The notes under the pieces were generated by a model. That model was not told the origin of the DNA. It saw only the letters and a list, made by a program, of their open reading frames with translations, and did not search any database. DNA of 64,000 nucleotides from Pseudomonas mediterranea CFBP 5447 (GTDB lineage Bacteria > Pseudomonadota > Gammaproteobacteria > Pseudomonadales > Pseudomonadaceae), in the NCBI RefSeq assembly GCF_000774145.1, contig NZ_KN322966.1, positions 104,032 to 168,031 on the forward strand. The letters are read 5' to 3'. A program made the translations under genes and the position numbers. Of this stretch, positions 26,185 through 34,519 are shown in pieces; positions within the stretch are counted from its first letter, which is position 1; every line of letters begins with the position of its first letter.

Positions 26185-27194
26185 TGGCCATGTCCGATCG
26201 ATTGCTCGCCGCGTGGTATGACGGTCACCCGGCCCTGGCGCTGTTGCGGCCACTGGAGTGGCTGTACCGGCGCGTGGTGGTCGGCAAGCGCGAGCGTTTC
26301 CTGGCGGGCGAGGGCGATATCTATCAGCCGCCTGTGCCGCTGGTGGTGGTGGGCAACATCACCGTGGGCGGTACCGGCAAGACGCCGATGATCCTGTGGA
26401 TGATCCAGCACTGCCAGCGTTCTGGCCTGCGGGTTGGCGTGGTCAGCCGCGGCTATGGTGCCAAGCCGTCGCAGCTGCCGTGGCGAGTCGAGGCCGAGCA
26501 GGGGGCCGGGATCGCCGGCGACGAGCCGTTGCTGATCGTGCAGCGCACCGGCGTGCCGCTGATGATCGATCCGGAGCGCAGCCGTGCGGTCCAGGCGCTG
26601 CTGGCATCGGAACCGCTGGACCTGATCCTCTCCGATGATGGCATGCAGCATTACCGGCTGGCGCGCGACCTTGAGCTGGTGTTGATCGACAATGCCCGCG
26701 GCCTGGGCAACCGGCGTTGCCTGCCTGCCGGTCCGTTGCGCGAGCCGGTCGAGCGCCTGCAGTCGGTGGATGCGGTGCTGTACAACGGCGCCAGTGCCGA
26801 CCGTGAAGACGGCTTCGCCTTCGAGCTGCGGCCCACCGCCCTGGTGAACCTGGCCAGTGGCGAACGACGCCCGCTCGACCATTTCCCGCCGGGCCAGGCC
26901 TTGCACGCCGTGGCCGGTATCGGCAATCCGCAACGTTTCTTCAAGACCCTCGAAACGCTACACTGGCGGCCTATACCGCACGGGTTTGCCGACCATGCCG
27001 AATACAGCGTCGAGGCCTTGGATTTCACACCGCCATTGCCGGTGGTCATGACGGAAAAGGACGCGGTCAAATGCCGTGCCTTCGCCGCGCCCGACTGGTG
27101 GTACCTGGCGGTGGACGCCGCGCCTTCACCGGCCTTCGAGGCCTGGTTCGATACGCAGTTGATGCGCCTGTTGCCGGATCGGCTATTACCTTAA
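26184..27194 (+). CDS. lpxK: Tetraacyldisaccharide 4'-kinase LpxK
   Basis: 336 residues. It phosphorylates the 4' position of the lipid A disaccharide at the inner membrane. A hydrophobic/amphipathic N-terminus is followed by the P-loop-like [15 protein letters not shown] (about 54-68) and by [18 protein letters not shown], both typical. ATG 26184 overlaps the exbD-like stop; ATG 26190 (MSDRLL) is two codons further in and equally possible. The open frame upstream is out of register with the known protein. Confidence 0.95.
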   Translation: MAMSDRLLAAWYDGHPALALLRPLEWLYRRVVVGKRERFLAGEGDIYQPPVPLVVVGNITVGGTGKTPMILWMIQHCQRSGLRVGVVSRGYGAKPSQLPWRVEAEQGAGIAGDEPLLIVQRTGVPLMIDPERSRAVQALLASEPLDLILSDDGMQHYRLARDLELVLIDNARGLGNRRCLPAGPLREPVERLQSVDAVLYNGASADREDGFAFELRPTALVNLASGERRPLDHFPPGQALHAVAGIGNPQRFFKTLETLHWRPIPHGFADHAEYSVEALDFTPPLPVVMTEKDAVKCRAFAAPDWWYLAVDAAPSPAFEAWFDTQLMRLLPDRLLP

Positions 27195-27217
27195 GAACCT
27201 TATCCAGGGGAAATTCC

Positions 27218-27403
27218 ATGGACACCAAACTGCTCGACATCCTGGCCTGCCCGGTTTGCAAAGGCCCGCTCAAGCTCAGCGCCGACAAGACCGAGCTGAT
27301 CAGCAAGGGCGCCGGCCTGGCGTATCCGATTCGTGACGGCATCCCGGTGATGCTCGAAAGCGAAGCCCGCGCCCTGACCACCGATGAGCGCCTGGATAAA
27401 TGA
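27218..27403 (+). CDS. Trm112-family small protein
   Basis: 61 residues ([18 protein letters not shown]). It has a CPVC zinc-knuckle-like pair near the N-terminus but lacks the second Cys pair of many zinc proteins, as in the bacterial YcaR/Trm112-like family. CCAGGGG precedes the start. It sits between lpxK and kdsB as in other proteobacteria (PA2980). Molecular role is not established. Confidence 0.92.
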   Translation: MDTKLLDILACPVCKGPLKLSADKTELISKGAGLAYPIRDGIPVMLESEARALTTDERLDK

Positions 27404-28164
27404 GCGTCGCCTTCACCGTTGTGATCCCGTCGCGCTTCGCTTCGACGCGCTTGCCCGGCAAACCGTTGTTGTCGATCGCCGGCAAGCCGATGATCCAGCA
27501 CGTGTGGGAACAGGCCTGCAAGAGCAGCGCCCAGCGTGTGGTGGTGGCGACGGACGACCTGCGCATCGTCGAGGCCTGCGAGGGCTTCGGCGCCGAAGTG
27601 GTCATGACCCGCGAAGACCACAATTCCGGCACTGATCGCCTGGCGGAAGTCGCCGCGAAACTGGGCCTGGAGCCGGACGCCATCGTGGTCAACGTGCAGG
27701 GCGACGAACCGCTGATCCCGCCCAGCGTGATCGACCAGGTCGCGGCCAACCTGGCGGCCCATCCCGAAGCGCGCATGGCTACGCTGGCCGAGCCGATCAA
27801 GGATGTGCAGACCCTGTTCAACCCGAACGTGGTCAAGGTGATCAGCGATCTGAACGGCCTGGCGCTGACCTTCAGTCGCGCTACGTTGCCCTGGGCTCGG
27901 GATGCGTTTGCTCAAACCCGTGACGTCATGCCCGAAGGCGTGCCGTACCGTCGTCACATCGGCATCTATGCCTACCGCGCCGGTTTTCTCCAGGACTTCG
28001 TCGCCTGGGGCCCGTGCTGGCTGGAAAACACCGAGGCCCTGGAGCAGCTGCGCGCGCTCTGGCACGGAGTGCGGATCCATGTGGCCGATGCATTGATCGC
28101 ACCGCCAACCGGCGTCGACACGGTCGAAGACCTTGAGCGCGTCCGTCGCCTGCTGGAGGCCTGA
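27400..28164 (+). CDS. kdsB: 3-deoxy-manno-octulosonate cytidylyltransferase KdsB
   Basis: 254 residues, family length. It activates Kdo as CMP-Kdo for LPS core assembly. Conserved motifs are [17 protein letters not shown] (residues 6-22), the AAGKPMIQ-type loop ([14 protein letters not shown]), [28 protein letters not shown] and [13 protein letters not shown]. The start overlaps the trm112 stop by 4 nt and its stop overlaps the ptpA start. Confidence 0.97.
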   Translation: MSVAFTVVIPSRFASTRLPGKPLLSIAGKPMIQHVWEQACKSSAQRVVVATDDLRIVEACEGFGAEVVMTREDHNSGTDRLAEVAAKLGLEPDAIVVNVQGDEPLIPPSVIDQVAANLAAHPEARMATLAEPIKDVQTLFNPNVVKVISDLNGLALTFSRATLPWARDAFAQTRDVMPEGVPYRRHIGIYAYRAGFLQDFVAWGPCWLENTEALEQLRALWHGVRIHVADALIAPPTGVDTVEDLERVRRLLEA

Positions 28165-28628
28165 TGCGGGTTCTGTTCGTCTGCCTCGGCAACATCTGCC
28201 GCTCGCCCACCGCCGAAGGCATCCTGCGCCACAAGCTGCGCGAGGCCGGGCTGCTCGGGCAGGTGGAGGTGGCCTCCGCCGGTACCGGTGACTGGCACGT
28301 GGGCAAGCCGCCGGACCAGCGCAGCCAGGCCGCGGCCCTGCGGCGCGGCTATGATTTGTCGGCCCAGCGTGCCCGGCAAGTCAGCCGCGCCGATTTCGCC
28401 GCCTATGACCTGATCCTGGCGATGGACAGCAGCAACCTGCGCAATCTCAAGGCTCTGCAGCCAGCCAACGGCCGGGCTGAACTGGACCTGTTCCTGCGCC
28501 GCTACGAGGCCGGCGTCGATGACGTGCCGGACCCGTACTACGACGGCGAGCAGGGATTCGAGCAGGTCCTGGACCTGATCGAGCGCGCCACGGATCGCCT
28601 GGTGATCGAATTGAAGGGACGGCTATGA
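28164..28628 (+). CDS. ptpA: Low-molecular-weight protein-tyrosine phosphatase
   Basis: 154 residues. The catalytic P-loop VCLGNICRSP is at residues 6-15 (Cys7, Arg13), with the acid DPYYDG near residue 120. Members dephosphorylate tyrosine, often on kinases of exopolysaccharide systems, but no such kinase gene is in the window. The start shares a base with the kdsB stop. It corresponds to PA2978. Confidence 0.95.
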   Translation: MRVLFVCLGNICRSPTAEGILRHKLREAGLLGQVEVASAGTGDWHVGKPPDQRSQAAALRRGYDLSAQRARQVSRADFAAYDLILAMDSSNLRNLKALQPANGRAELDLFLRRYEAGVDDVPDPYYDGEQGFEQVLDLIERATDRLVIELKGRL

Positions 28629-29644
28629 GCTTGCAGGTACAGGCCGGCGTCAGCCTCAAGCCTTTCAACAGTTTCGGCGTGGACGTCAAGGCCCGGTTGT
28701 TCGCCGAGGCCCACGAGGATGCACAGGTGCGCGAGGCGCTGGCCTATGCCGCCGGGCACGGGGTGCCGCTGCTGGTGATCGGTGGTGGCAGCAACCTGCT
28801 GCTCACCGGGGATATCGATGCCCTGGTATTGCGCATGGCCAGCCGTGGCATCCGCTTGCTGAGCGATGAGGGGGAGCGGGTGGTGATCGAGGCCGAGGCT
28901 GGAGAGCCCTGGCATCCTTTCGTCCAGCACACGTTGGCGCAAGGCTGGGCGGGGTTGGAGAACCTCAGCCTGATCCCCGGTACGGTGGGCGCAGCGCCGA
29001 TGCAGAACATCGGCGCCTATGGCGTGGAGATCAAGGACGTCTTTGCCGGGCTCACCGCCCTGGATCGTCACACCGGCGAGTTGCGGGATTTCACTCTCGA
29101 AGAATGCCGTTTTGCCTACCGTGACAGCCTGTTCAAGCAGCAGTCGGGTCGTTGGTTGATTCTGCGGGTGCGCTTCGCCCTCAGCCGCGCTGCCCACCTG
29201 CATCTGGAATATGGCCCGGTCCGTCAACGGTTAAGCGAGCAGGGCATCGATCAGGCCACGCCACTCGATGTCAGTCGGGCCATTTGCAGCATCCGCAGCG
29301 AAAAACTGCCGGACCCGGCCGTGCTGGGCAATGCCGGCAGTTTCTTCAAGAATCCGCTGGTGCCGGCCGCGCATGTCGCGCAACTCAAGCTGCAATACCC
29401 CGACCTGGTGGCTTATCCACAACCCGAGGACCAGATGAAAATAGCCGCGGGCTGGTTGATCGAGCGTGCCGGCTGGAAGGGCTTTCGTGAGGGCGACGCC
29501 GGGGTGCATAAGCTGCAGGCGCTGGTGCTGGTCAACTATGGCGAGGCCACTGGCCTGCAACTGCTGGACCTGGCCCAGCGCATTCAGAAAGATGTTGCCG
29601 AACGTTTCCAGGTCGACCTGGAAATGGAGCCCAACCGCTACTGA
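28625..29644 (+). CDS. murB: UDP-N-acetylenolpyruvoylglucosamine reductase MurB
   Basis: 339 residues, type I (E. coli-like) MurB, an FAD enzyme that makes UDP-MurNAc for peptidoglycan. Motifs are NSFGVDVKA, IGGGSNLLLTGD, LIPGTVGAAPMQNIGAYGVEI, YRDSLFK and GNAGSFFKNP (active-site Ser), with the C-terminal GWLIERAGWKGF. It overlaps the ptpA stop by 4 nt and ends the lpxK-murB run. Confidence 0.97.
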   Translation: MSLQVQAGVSLKPFNSFGVDVKARLFAEAHEDAQVREALAYAAGHGVPLLVIGGGSNLLLTGDIDALVLRMASRGIRLLSDEGERVVIEAEAGEPWHPFVQHTLAQGWAGLENLSLIPGTVGAAPMQNIGAYGVEIKDVFAGLTALDRHTGELRDFTLEECRFAYRDSLFKQQSGRWLILRVRFALSRAAHLHLEYGPVRQRLSEQGIDQATPLDVSRAICSIRSEKLPDPAVLGNAGSFFKNPLVPAAHVAQLKLQYPDLVAYPQPEDQMKIAAGWLIERAGWKGFREGDAGVHKLQALVLVNYGEATGLQLLDLAQRIQKDVAERFQVDLEMEPNRY

Positions 29645-29669
29645 GTCAAGGTTCGCCATGAACCAGGAA

Positions 29670-29724
29670 CGCCCTGCGCGACCTCGCACAAGCATCATTT
29701 GTGCAGGATTGTGCAGGGCGTTTT
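29670..29724 (+). terminator. Nested hairpin after murB, probable terminator
   Basis: Outer arms CGCCCTGC and GTGCAGGGCG flank an inner hairpin GCACAA-GCATCA-TTGTGC, followed by TTTTGCTT. It begins 26 nt after the murB stop. The T tract is short, so efficiency is uncertain. Confidence 0.6.
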
Positions 29725-29905
29725 GCTTGAACCTGGGTTAATTTAATCTGCTGACGATGCGACCATCGCATCGCGCAAGGCCCGATGCAGACGCCTGCGT
29801 CTACATAAGAGAGCCCCATCAGCCTGAGCCAGTCTGCGACACCGAACCGTTCTCCAAGCGGCAGATTGCTCGACCCCATAACTCGATAACTATGCGGGCG
29901 TGCCC

Positions 29906-30376
29906 ATGATTACCCTGAAACTCAATGGACAAGACCATCAACTGGATGTGACCGAGGACATGCCCCTGCTGTGGGCTATCCGCGATGTCGCTGGGTACAA
30001 CGGCACCAAATTCGGCTGCGGCATGGGCCTGTGCGGCGCGTGCACCATCCATATCGACGGCGCCCCGGCGCGCAGTTGCATCACGCCGATCGGCTCGGTG
30101 CAGGGGCAGAACGTCAGTACCATCGACGGGCTGCATGCCGACCCGGTTGGCCAGGTCGTACAACAGGCCTGGCTCGATACCGCCGTGGCCCAGTGTGGTT
30201 ACTGCCAGGGCGGGCAGATCATGTCCGCCACTGCATTGCTCAAGAGCAATCCCAACCCGAGCGATGAGCAGATCGAGGAAGCCATGGTCGGCAATATCTG
30301 CCGCTGTGGCACGTATAACCGGATCAAGGCTGCGATCCGCCAGGCGTCCACCCACTTGAAGGAGGCCAAGGCATGA
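29906..30376 (+). CDS. 2Fe-2S subunit of a molybdenum hydroxylase (IorA-like)
   Basis: 156 residues with two [2Fe-2S] clusters: plant-ferredoxin type GCGMGLCGACTIHIDG (about 43-58) plus CGYCQGGQIMS and NICRCGTYNRI in the helical second domain. It relays electrons from the molybdenum cofactor. A GTG two codons upstream (29900) is an alternative start. No cytochrome or FAD subunit gene is adjacent. It overlaps the large subunit gene by 4 nt. Confidence 0.93.
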   Translation: MITLKLNGQDHQLDVTEDMPLLWAIRDVAGYNGTKFGCGMGLCGACTIHIDGAPARSCITPIGSVQGQNVSTIDGLHADPVGQVVQQAWLDTAVAQCGYCQGGQIMSATALLKSNPNPSDEQIEEAMVGNICRCGTYNRIKAAIRQASTHLKEAKA

Positions 30377-32688
30377 GCCGGCTGCCCAATGATTTCGTGC
30401 TGAGCAATCTCAGTCGACGTGGCTTCCTCAAGGGCGCGAGCGCCACCGGTGTACTGGTGTTGGCTGCCAGTTGGGGTCTGCCGGAGGCCTTTGCCGAGGA
30501 AAAGAAATTCGGTGCCGAGGGCATGCCCCATGGCGCGATCGACGACCCGAAGGTGTACGTGAGCATCGCCGCCGACGGCAGCGTGACGGTGATCTGCAAC
30601 CGTTCGGAAATGGGCCAGGGTGTGCGCACCAGCCTCAGCATGGTCGTAGCCGATGAATTGGACGCCGACTGGGCATTGGTGAAGGTAAAACAGGCGCCTG
30701 CCGATGAGGCGCGTTTCGGCAACCAGGACACCGACGGTTCGCGCAGCATGCGCCACTGGTACGAACCGATGCGCCGTTGCGGCGCCGCAGCGCGGACCAT
30801 GCTGGAGCAGGCCGCCGCGGCCCAATGGAACGTCCCAGTGGGTGAATGCCATGCCCAGTTGCACAACGTGGTACACCAGCCTTCCGGTCGGAAACTGGGT
30901 TACGGTGCATTGGCCGCCGCTGCCAGCGCCTTGCCGGTGCCGGGCCGTGACAGCTTGCGCCTCAAGCAGCCGGCCGAGTTTCGCTACATCGGCAAGGAAG
31001 CGAGCCGGGCCATCGACGGTGCCGACGTCGTCAACGGTCGTGCCGTGTTCGGTGCCGATGTGCACTTCGACGGCATGCTTTACGCCGTCGTGGCGCGTCC
31101 GCCGGTCTATGGTGGCAAGGTCAGGAGCGTGGACGATAGCGCGGCGTTGAAAGTACCGGGCGTGGTCAAGGTGGTGCAGATCGAAGGGCGTCCGCTGCCT
31201 TCGGAGTTCCAGCCCCTGGGCGGTGTAGCCGTGGTAGCCAAGAACACCTGGGCCGCGATCAAGGGACGCGATGCCTTGAAGATCGAGTGGGATGACGGCC
31301 CGAACGCCGGTTATGACTCGGTCGCCTATCGCAAGGAACTCGAAGCCGCGGCCCTCAAGCCCGGAAAAGTCCTGCGCAGCACCGGCGACCTCGACGATGC
31401 CCTGGCGAAGGCCGATTCGACCCTGGAAGCCTCGTATTACCTGCCGCACCTGTCCCAGTCGCCGATGGAACCGATGGTGGCCATTGCCCGGTTCAAGGAT
31501 GGCCAGTGCGAAGCCTGGGCACCGAGCCAGGCGCCACAGGTGACCCGCGAGCGCGTCGCCGAACGGTTGGGCATCCCTTTCGACAAGGTCACGATCAATA
31601 TCACCCTGCTGGGTGGCGGCTTTGGCCGCAAATCCAAGCCCGACTTCGTCGTCGAGGCGGCGGTGCTGGCCAAGGAATTTCCGGGCCAGGCGATCCGCGT
31701 GCAATGGACCCGTGAAGATGACATTCATCACTCGTATTTCCACACCGTTTCGGCCGAGTACCTCAAGGCCGGCTTGAACCGGGACGGGATGCCGTCCGGC
31801 TGGCTGCATCGCACCGTGGCCCCGAGCATCACCGCGTTGTTTGCGCCGAATATGGTTCATGAAGCGCCGTTCGAAGTGGGCATGGGCGTGACCAACATGG
31901 CCTACGCCATTCCCAACCTGCGCCTGGAGAACCCCGAAGCGGTAGCCCACACTCGGGTGGGCTGGTACCGCTCGGTGTCGAACATTCCCCACGGTTTTGC
32001 CATCCAGAGCTTTATCGACGAACTGGCCCACAAGGCCGGGCAGGATCCGCTGCAGTACCACCTCAAGCTGCTCGGCCCGGATCGCAAGATCGATCCGCGT
32101 ACCTTGAATGAAGAGTGGAACTACGGTGAATCTCCCGAGCGCTATCCCATCGATACGGCGCGAATCCGTACCGTGCTGGAAACCGCTGCCAAGGCGGCCG
32201 GTTGGGGGCAGAAGTTGCCGAAGGGCCGTGGCCTCGGGCTAGCGGTGCATTACAGCTTCGTCACCTACGTGGCGGCTGCCATCGAGGTGGAGGTCAAGGA
32301 GGACGGCACGGTGATCGTGCACAAGGCGAACATTGCCGTCGACTGCGGTCCGCAGATCAACCCCGAACGCATCCGCTCCCAGTTCGAAGGCGCCTGCGTC
32401 ATGGGCCTGGGCAATGCGATGGTGGGAGAGATCAGCTTCAAGGATGGCAAGGTCCAGCAGGACAACTTCCACATGTACGAAGTGGCACGCATGTCCCTGG
32501 CACCCAAGGAAGTGGCGGTGCACCTGGTCACGCCACCGGGTGAGGTGCCGTTGGGCGGCGTCGGCGAGCCGGGGGTACCACCGATTGCGCCGGCGCTGTG
32601 CAATGCGATTTTCGCCGCCACCGGCCAGCGTATCCGCAGCCTGCCGGTACGCTACCAGCTGCAGGGCTGGCAGCAGGCCAAGGCCTGA
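30373..32688 (+). CDS. Molybdopterin-binding large subunit (IorB-like)
   Basis: 771 residues. A twin-arginine signal, NLSRRGFLKGASATGVL (residues 12-28), suggests Tat export to the periplasm. The aldehyde oxidase/xanthine dehydrogenase Mo-binding domain follows, with EMGQGVRTSLSMVVADEL, GGGFGRKSKPDF and the catalytic GGVGEPGVPPIAPALCNA (Glu in VGEPG) near residue 720. The layout resembles isoquinoline 1-oxidoreductase and related aldehyde dehydrogenases; the true substrate is not known. It overlaps the XdhC gene by one base. Confidence 0.93.
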   Translation: MSRLPNDFVLSNLSRRGFLKGASATGVLVLAASWGLPEAFAEEKKFGAEGMPHGAIDDPKVYVSIAADGSVTVICNRSEMGQGVRTSLSMVVADELDADWALVKVKQAPADEARFGNQDTDGSRSMRHWYEPMRRCGAAARTMLEQAAAAQWNVPVGECHAQLHNVVHQPSGRKLGYGALAAAASALPVPGRDSLRLKQPAEFRYIGKEASRAIDGADVVNGRAVFGADVHFDGMLYAVVARPPVYGGKVRSVDDSAALKVPGVVKVVQIEGRPLPSEFQPLGGVAVVAKNTWAAIKGRDALKIEWDDGPNAGYDSVAYRKELEAAALKPGKVLRSTGDLDDALAKADSTLEASYYLPHLSQSPMEPMVAIARFKDGQCEAWAPSQAPQVTRERVAERLGIPFDKVTINITLLGGGFGRKSKPDFVVEAAVLAKEFPGQAIRVQWTREDDIHHSYFHTVSAEYLKAGLNRDGMPSGWLHRTVAPSITALFAPNMVHEAPFEVGMGVTNMAYAIPNLRLENPEAVAHTRVGWYRSVSNIPHGFAIQSFIDELAHKAGQDPLQYHLKLLGPDRKIDPRTLNEEWNYGESPERYPIDTARIRTVLETAAKAAGWGQKLPKGRGLGLAVHYSFVTYVAAAIEVEVKEDGTVIVHKANIAVDCGPQINPERIRSQFEGACVMGLGNAMVGEISFKDGKVQQDNFHMYEVARMSLAPKEVAVHLVTPPGEVPLGGVGEPGVPPIAPALCNAIFAATGQRIRSLPVRYQLQGWQQAKA

Positions 32689-33659
32689 TGGACAGCGTCG
32701 ACCTGAACGTCCTGCGTAGCGTGCTGCAATGGCGCCGCGCCGGGCAGCGCGTGGTGCTGTTCACGGTGGTCCAGACGTGGGGTACCGCGCCGAGACCTCC
32801 GGGGGCGATGCTCGCCCTGCGCGAAGACGGCGTGGTGATCGGTTCGGTGTCGGGCGGTTGCGTCGAGGATGACCTGATCGCCCGGCTGCATGATGGCCGG
32901 ATTCCGGCGGATGGTCCGCCGGTGCAGATGATCACTTACGGCGTCACCCGCGAGGAAGCAGCGCGCTTCGGCTTGCCCTGTGGCGGTACCCTGCGCCTGA
33001 CGGAAGAGCGGGTCGGTGACCCACAGTGGGTGGCCGACCTGCTGGAGCGCTGCGAAGCCCATCAGATTGTCGCCCGTGAGTTGAGCATCGCCACCGGCCA
33101 TGTGGCGTTGACACCTGCCAGCAAGAGCGACGTGCTGGTTTTCGACGGCCAGACCCTGCGCGCCATCTACGGGCCGCGTTGGCGGCTGCTGCTGATCGGT
33201 GCCGGGCAGTTGTCGCGCTATGTCGCGGAAATGGCTCGGTTGCTGGACTTCGAAGTGCTGATCTGCGATCCGCGCAAGGAGTTCGTCTACGGTTGGGAAG
33301 AACAGCACGGCCGTTTCGTCTCGGGGATGCCCGATGAGGCGGTGCTGAATATCCAGACCGACGAGCGCACGGCAATCGTTGCCTTGACCCATGATCCGCG
33401 TCTGGACGACATGGCCTTGCTGACTGCCCTGGATTCCCCGGCGTTTTATGTCGGGGCCCTGGGGTCGCGGGTCAACAGCCAGAAGCGCCGGGACAATCTG
33501 CTTCAGCTAGGCTTGTCTGCACAGGCTATCGAGCGGCTGCATGGTCCGATCGGCCTGCACATCGGCAGCCACACCCCGGCGGAAATCGCCTTGTCGCTGC
33601 TGGCCGAAATCGTGGCCATCAAGAATGGCGTCGAGCTGCGGCAGAAAAAGCCGTTGTAA
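32688..33659 (+). CDS. XdhC-family molybdenum cofactor maturation factor
   Basis: 323 residues. The XdhC/CoxI N-terminal domain carries VVQTWGTAPRPPGAML and the Cys-bearing VSGGCVEDDLIARL; a Rossmann domain from about residue 165 (LLLIGAGQLSRYVAEMA) and a C-terminal YVGALGSRVNSQKRRDNL match the family. XdhC proteins bind and sulfurate the cofactor before insertion into the hydroxylase. It is coupled to the upstream gene by TGATG. Confidence 0.92.
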   Translation: MDSVDLNVLRSVLQWRRAGQRVVLFTVVQTWGTAPRPPGAMLALREDGVVIGSVSGGCVEDDLIARLHDGRIPADGPPVQMITYGVTREEAARFGLPCGGTLRLTEERVGDPQWVADLLERCEAHQIVARELSIATGHVALTPASKSDVLVFDGQTLRAIYGPRWRLLLIGAGQLSRYVAEMARLLDFEVLICDPRKEFVYGWEEQHGRFVSGMPDEAVLNIQTDERTAIVALTHDPRLDDMALLTALDSPAFYVGALGSRVNSQKRRDNLLQLGLSAQAIERLHGPIGLHIGSHTPAEIALSLLAEIVAIKNGVELRQKKPL

Positions 33660-33663
33660 GCCG

Positions 33664-33717
33664 CTAGTGGCCTGTACGGTTAATTTGAGTAAACGAATTA
33701 GCCACACAGGCCACTAG
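33664..33717. repeat. 54-bp palindrome with CTAG ends
   Basis: CTAGTGGCCTGT at 33664-33675 and ACAGGCCACTAG at 33706-33717 are perfect complements, and inner arms GGTTAATT/AATTAGCC extend the stem with one G-T pair. It lies 5 nt after XdhC and 16 nt before the MocA-like gene. It may act as an mRNA hairpin or a mini repeat element; its ends resemble those of the larger palindrome at 41628-41793. Confidence 0.75.
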
Positions 33718-33732
33718 AGGCAAGGAGGACGT

Positions 33733-34332
33733 ATGAGCGGATCGATTGGCGTGATCATTGTCGCGGCCGGACAGGGCAACCGTTTTCGTCAGGTGGCCGG
33801 TACCGACAAGGACAAGTTATTGGCTGACTGCACAGGGCGCGACGGCGCGGTCCGTTCGGTGATCGAGCAGGTGCTGGTCAATTTGCCGGCCTCCCTGGAA
33901 AAATGCGTGCTGGTGACCCGCGAGGGGCGTCCACAAGCCATTCGCATGGCCCAGGCTTATGGATGCGACGTCGTCGAGCTGGACTCCCCCGGTCTGGGCG
34001 ACAGCATCGCGGCGGGCGTTCAGGCATGCCCGGACCTCGATGGTTGGTTGATTGTGCTGGCGGACATGCCATTCATCCTGCCATCGAGCATTGAGCGGGT
34101 GGCGGAGGGTATTCGCGAGGATGGCATCTGCGTGCCGGTGCTTGCGGGTGAGTATGGGCATCCTGTGGGGTTTGGTCGCGGGTTCGGGCCGAGATTGATG
34201 GCGCTCAGCGGCGATCATGGCGCCAAGGTGCTTTTTGCCGGAGCACGAGTGGTCGAGATCGCCGTGGACGATCCCGGGGTGGTTTGGGATGTGGATGTGC
34301 CTGAGGCTTTGAGTTTCCAGCAACAACATTGA
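33733..34332 (+). CDS. MocA/MobA-like cytidylyl- or nucleotidyltransferase
   Basis: 199 residues. The NTP-transferase fold opens with VIIVAAGQGNRFRQVAGTDKDKLL and has the WLIVLADMPFIL metal-binding Asp motif, followed by AGEYGHPVGFGRGF. In molybdenum hydroxylase clusters such proteins attach CMP (MocA) or GMP to the cofactor. Pairing with XdhC and an IorAB-type enzyme makes MocA-like cytidylylation the likely function. An AAGGAGG ribosome site precedes the start. Confidence 0.88.
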   Translation: MSGSIGVIIVAAGQGNRFRQVAGTDKDKLLADCTGRDGAVRSVIEQVLVNLPASLEKCVLVTREGRPQAIRMAQAYGCDVVELDSPGLGDSIAAGVQACPDLDGWLIVLADMPFILPSSIERVAEGIREDGICVPVLAGEYGHPVGFGRGFGPRLMALSGDHGAKVLFAGARVVEIAVDDPGVVWDVDVPEALSFQQQH

Positions 34333-34347
34333 TAGCGACTGGACCAC

Positions 34348-34447
34348 CGCCATCGCGAGCAGGCTCGCTCCCACAGTGTTCCAAGGTGAATGGAAGATTG
34401 TGATCGACGCAGATCCCTTGTGGGAGCGAGCCTGCTCGCGATGGCGA
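34348..34447. repeat. REP doublet
   Basis: CCATCGCGAGCAGGCTCGCT near 34350 faces TGGGAGCGAGCCTGCTCGCG, followed by ATGG, near 34421-34444, with about 43 nt between. It lies between the MocA-like gene and the shared terminator. Confidence 0.9.
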
Positions 34448-34467
34448 TCTGACATTCGATCTGAAAT

Positions 34468-34505
34468 AAAAAGCCCCGCCTGGCATTCACCAGGCGGGGC
34501 TTTTT
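34468..34505. terminator. Bidirectional Rho-independent terminator
   Basis: Perfect 13-bp stem AAGCCCCGCCTGG (34471-34483) and CCAGGCGGGGCTT (34490-34502), loop CATTCA, with A and T runs outside. It serves the MocA-like gene and the convergent rne gene. Confidence 0.95.
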
Positions 34506-34519
34506 ATTGAGCGATGGAA

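Noticed and set aside
30199..32061. 620-codon frame opposite the molybdenum hydroxylase large subunit
   Set aside because: His/Gln-rich shadow translation without motifs; the plus strand has diagnostic Mo-binding motifs and a Tat signal.
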